Shown here: piece after piece, positions 35,999 through 36,876 of the stretch
Position numbering within the stretch: position 1 is the first letter of the stretch
Layout: every line of letters starts with the position of its first letter
Assembly (NCBI RefSeq): GCF_000156195.1
Contig: NZ_GG688325.1
Span: forward strand, 219,663-256,538
Source of the DNA: Bacteroides finegoldii DSM 17565
GTDB taxonomy: Bacteria > Bacteroidota > Bacteroidia > Bacteroidales > Bacteroidaceae
Direction: 5' to 3'
Length of the DNA stretch: 36,876 nt
The notes under the pieces: generated by a model
What the model was told of the DNA's origin: nothing
The model's input: the letters and a program-made list of their open reading frames with translations, nothing else
Databases searched by the model: none
Position numbers and translations under genes: made by a program

Positions 35999-36876
35999 TC
36001 ATACAGCGTTTTGCGTCGTACCTTTTTGCATACTTTTAAGTTTTCGATCCAGCATATTCATGTCATGGCTCAACTTTCTATCCACCACACGGGCATAAAT
36101 CTGTGTGGTCTGAATGTTGGTGTGTCCGAGCATCTTGGACACGCTCTCAATGGGAACGCCTTTGGTAAGGCAGATTTCCGTCGCAAACGAATGCCGGGCA
36201 AGATGGTAGGTGATCCGCTTGTTGATCTGGCAAATAGCAGCTATCTCCGCCAAATATTCATTCATCTTCTGGTTACTGATTACCGGAAGCAGTTTTCCGT
36301 TTTTCAACTTGCCCTCATATTTGGCGAGAATATCCAACGGTATTTGCAGTAGGGGAATGAATGACTCCACTCCGGTTTTACCCCTGTCTTTCATAATCCA
36401 CTTCTTGCCGTCCACACCGATCTTTATGTCCTCACTTGAAAGCGTATAGATGTCACAGTAAGGCAAACCGGTATAACAGCTGAAGATGAAAGCATCACGC
36501 ACGTGTTCCAACCGCTTTGACTTGAACTCCTTGTAATAGATCGTGTCGATTTCCTCCTGCGTGAGATACCCTCTGTCGGTCTTGTCAAAATTGAACTTGA
36601 AATTCCCGAATGGATCGATAAAGCTCAATCCGCTTTTCTGGGCGAACAACAGTATCGTATGGAAACGTTGTACAAATTTCATGGCGGTGTTGTTGCTTAC
36701 CTCACATTCCTGACGCAAATAAAGGTAGAAGTTCTCGATGTGGGTAACGGTGATTTCCTTCACGGGAATGTCCGACAACTTGTATTCTTTCTGCAAGAAC
36801 TCTATCATCCGCTGCTTGGTCAGTTCGTAGCGGGAATAGGTCTTTTGCGTGGCAGTCTTGCCGACCTTCTTTGCAT
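35999..36876 (-). CDS. Tyrosine recombinase/integrase, 5' end outside window
   Basis: The frame is open to the right edge and encodes 291 residues. A Met at 36808 is internal. Catalytic residues: HLARHSF (His, Arg), LGHTNIQTTQIYAR (His and nucleophile Tyr). A Lys lies in the beta-hairpin region near KKWIMKDRGK. The first catalytic Arg is replaced: the motif reads YTGLPYCD where TGLR is usual. IntDOT also lacks this Arg, so the substitution fits the family. The N-terminal core-binding domain (NNTAMKFVQRFHTILLFAQK) is present. It would excise and integrate the ICE. About 110 residues are missing. Confidence 0.9.
   Translation of the reverse strand, partial: AKKVGKTATQKTYSRYELTKQRMIEFLQKEYKLSDIPVKEITVTHIENFYLYLRQECEVSNNTAMKFVQRFHTILLFAQKSGLSFIDPFGNFKFNFDKTDRGYLTQEEIDTIYYKEFKSKRLEHVRDAFIFSCYTGLPYCDIYTLSSEDIKIGVDGKKWIMKDRGKTGVESFIPLLQIPLDILAKYEGKLKNGKLLPVISNQKMNEYLAEIAAICQINKRITYHLARHSFATEICLTKGVPIESVSKMLGHTNIQTTQIYARVVDRKLSHDMNMLDRKLKSMQKGTTQNAV

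Noticed and set aside
35999..36876. The ICE integrase as the array recombinase
   Set aside because: It is of the usual Bacteroidales ICE type, lies at the opposite end from the array and has no visible link to the hairpin sites; a dedicated enzyme is more likely outside the left edge.

Overview
The window is part of an integrative conjugative element (CTnDOT/CTn341-like conjugative transposon) from a Bacteroidales host such as Bacteroides, Phocaeicola or Parabacteroides. The evidence is a complete Bacteroidetes-type mobA-mobB-mobC block, a collinear traA-to-traQ transfer operon, an RteC-domain regulator, promoters of the TAnnTTTG type, and a Bacteroidales-type tyrosine recombinase cut by the right edge.

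Region 1 (1-9981) is visibly AT-rich and unlike the rest. It is an array of small same-strand genes. After nearly every gene comes a 42-48 bp element that begins TAAC, ends CCATTA, and folds into a two-part hairpin with a conserved lopsided bulge. Sixteen copies are recognisable plus one decayed copy. The products look like immunity proteins without toxins: a PoNi-like protein, an NTF2-fold immunity-like protein, an Imm11/DUF1629-like protein, a secreted protein and many small membrane proteins. Gene plus 3' hairpin site, variable stem sequence with conserved architecture, a partly duplicated cassette (1-202 equals 3181-3382 except one base) and site-encoded C-termini all resemble an integron cassette array. 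The closest concept I know is the recombinase-associated acquired interbacterial defence (rAID) clusters of gut Bacteroidales. No dedicated recombinase for the array lies in the window; it would be expected to the left. The right end of the array is decayed, with a multi-gene block lacking sites, a frameshifted remnant and a degenerate site.

Region 2 (10.0-12.3 kb) is GC-richer: a membrane protein, an AraC-type regulator and an RteC-domain protein, ended by a strong hairpin terminator. Region 3 (12.3-16.0 kb, minus strand) holds coupling ATPase mobC, relaxase mobB and accessory mobA. Region 4 (16.03-16.83 kb) is a repeat- and hairpin-rich divergent intergenic region, the probable oriT, and carries the tra promoter. 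Region 5 (16.8-30.9 kb, plus strand) is the tra operon (ParA-like TraA, DUF3408, TraD, TraE, TraF, VirB4-like TraG, DUF3876, TraI to TraO, TraQ). A C5-cytosine methyltransferase sits where the primase gene traP is usual, and an NPPF-type methyltransferase-like gene and a DUF4116-like gene follow traQ. A 13-bp perfect hairpin ends the operon.

Region 6 (30.98-33.12 kb, minus strand) is a set of small ICE accessory genes, including DUF3873 and a SLOG/DUF1273 protein. They are driven from a long palindromic divergent promoter region (33.17-33.31 kb). To its right are a tiny ORF, a second promoter and a 175-nt highly structured element with a possible pseudoknot upstream of a 90-aa gene. Region 7 (34.17-36.88 kb, minus strand) has a lysine-rich protein, a ComF-like phosphoribosyltransferase, a RhuM-like protein with a clear intrinsic terminator, and the partial integrase.
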